7,509 nucleotides of DNA from Alphaproteobacteria bacterium (GTDB lineage: Bacteria > Pseudomonadota > Alphaproteobacteria > Micropepsales > Micropepsaceae), in assembly GCA_003451645.1 (NCBI GenBank), contig DMER01000114.1:1-7509 (forward strand), read 5' to 3'. Both the position numbers and the translations under genes were made by a program. The notes under the pieces are model-generated. The model worked only from the letters and a program-made list of their open reading frames with translations. It did not search any database and had not been told where the DNA came from. Shown in pieces: positions 6,811 through 7,509 of this stretch (the stretch's first letter is position 1; every line of letters begins with the position of its first letter).

Positions 6811-6886
6811 AAAACCAAAAACGTCCCGCTTATGCAAGAAATAGAACTAGGCCATCTTGCGTCCATCAACAACGGGAGCCGCAAAC

Positions 6887-7509
6887 ATGACCAACCGAAG
6901 CATCCACACCATTGCCGACGCTGTGCAGCGTCCAGGCCCACCGGGCTTCCACGTCCAAGCCGTATCGGCGGCTCTGACTGGCGGCGGCATGGACCCCTTT
7001 TTGAACATTGACGTGTTCGCGATGGACCGTCCGATTTTTCCTCCGCACCCCCATGCTGGGTTCTCGGCCCTGACTTACATCCTTCCAGAAAGCCCCACGG
7101 GCTTCCGCAACCGCGACAGCTTGGGCCACGATCTGACCATCCGGCCGGGCAGCCTGCACTGGACAACGGCGGGTTCCGGCGTGATGCACGAGGAAGTGCC
7201 CTTGGAGCAGGGCAAGACCGCTCTGGGACTTCAGATTTTCGTCAACCTCGCTATCGCCAAAAAACGTATGGCGCCGGGTTATCTTCATCTGCATGCGGAG
7301 GATGTGCCGGTCGTCAAATCCCATGGCGCGGCGGCGCGCGTTCTCTTGGGCGAAAGCGGCGGCAAACCCTCGCCGCTCAATCCGCCCACGCCTGTGCGTA
7401 TGATCGATGTGGCGCTGGAGCCTGGCGCAAAGTTCACGCAAGACCTTTCGGCCACAGAGAACGCCTTCGTCTTTGTCATGTCGGGCGCTCTGGAGTTCGG
7501 CGCGCAAAC
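6887..7509 (+). CDS. Pirin family protein (C-terminally cut by window edge)
   Basis: The first 207 residues are present and the gene runs off the right edge; pirins are usually around 230-300 residues, so most of it is here. The N-terminal cupin shows the family signature: FPPHPHAGFSALTYIL at 51-66 and a WTTAGSGVMHEE stretch at 92-103. By comparison with human pirin, the iron ligands should be H54, H56, H101 and E103, all present. The second cupin starts around 130. Pirins are iron-binding cytosolic proteins; some bacterial members have quercetin dioxygenase activity and others modulate central metabolism or stress responses, so the exact role is open. The ATG at 6887 follows GGGAG by about 9 bases. 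It is divergent from the LysR gene, a common pairing, with a palindrome between them. Confidence 0.95.
   Translation, partial: MTNRSIHTIADAVQRPGPPGFHVQAVSAALTGGGMDPFLNIDVFAMDRPIFPPHPHAGFSALTYILPESPTGFRNRDSLGHDLTIRPGSLHWTTAGSGVMHEEVPLEQGKTALGLQIFVNLAIAKKRMAPGYLHLHAEDVPVVKSHGAAARVLLGESGGKPSPLNPPTPVRMIDVALEPGAKFTQDLSATENAFVFVMSGALEFGAQ

Noticed and set aside
6866..7507. Minus-strand open frame (213 codons) at the right edge
   Set aside because: The plus strand here encodes pirin with all four expected iron ligands. The minus frame shows no family motif and would also cover the LysR/pirin promoter side.

Overview
The window (7,509 bases, fairly GC-rich) reads as ordinary chromosomal DNA of a proteobacterium, most likely an alphaproteobacterium. 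The evidence is the style of the IF-1 protein, a secreted S9 peptidase of the type common in Caulobacter/Sphingomonas-like genomes, and the codon use. The assignment to class is inference. I see no tRNA, rRNA, CRISPR array, insertion sequence, phage gene or integration site, and nothing suggests recent transfer.

Layout from left to right. (1) The first 23 codons of a YfcG/Ure2p-like glutathione S-transferase run off the left edge on the minus strand. (2) Next is a minus-strand gene for a 327-residue, helix-rich cytosolic protein of unknown function. It is built from two diverged copies of one module and is faintly TerB/EF-hand-like. (3) A 255-base divergent intergenic region precedes a plus-strand gene for an exported S9-family serine peptidase with its complete catalytic triad. 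(4) This gene converges on a minus-strand pair: an iron-containing alcohol dehydrogenase, followed 59 bases later by an IF-1-like translation initiation factor with a proline-rich tail. (5) A tryptophan-rich (TspO/MBR-related) multi-pass membrane protein is divergent from the dehydrogenase. (6) A minus-strand LysR regulator is divergent from a pirin gene that runs off the right edge. A good palindrome lies between them.

Most of these genes look like separate transcription units. Only two relationships are supported by layout: LysR with pirin (divergent, shared palindrome, a classic regulator/target arrangement) and, more weakly, the dehydrogenase with IF-1 (same strand, short gap). GST, pirin and the dehydrogenase could all serve redox or aldehyde/electrophile stress, but that is speculation from family membership.

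I found no convincing new multi-gene system. The points most worth a second look are the internally duplicated protein, the atypical IF-1 (changed loop histidines and a poly-proline tail), and the LysR/pirin operator.
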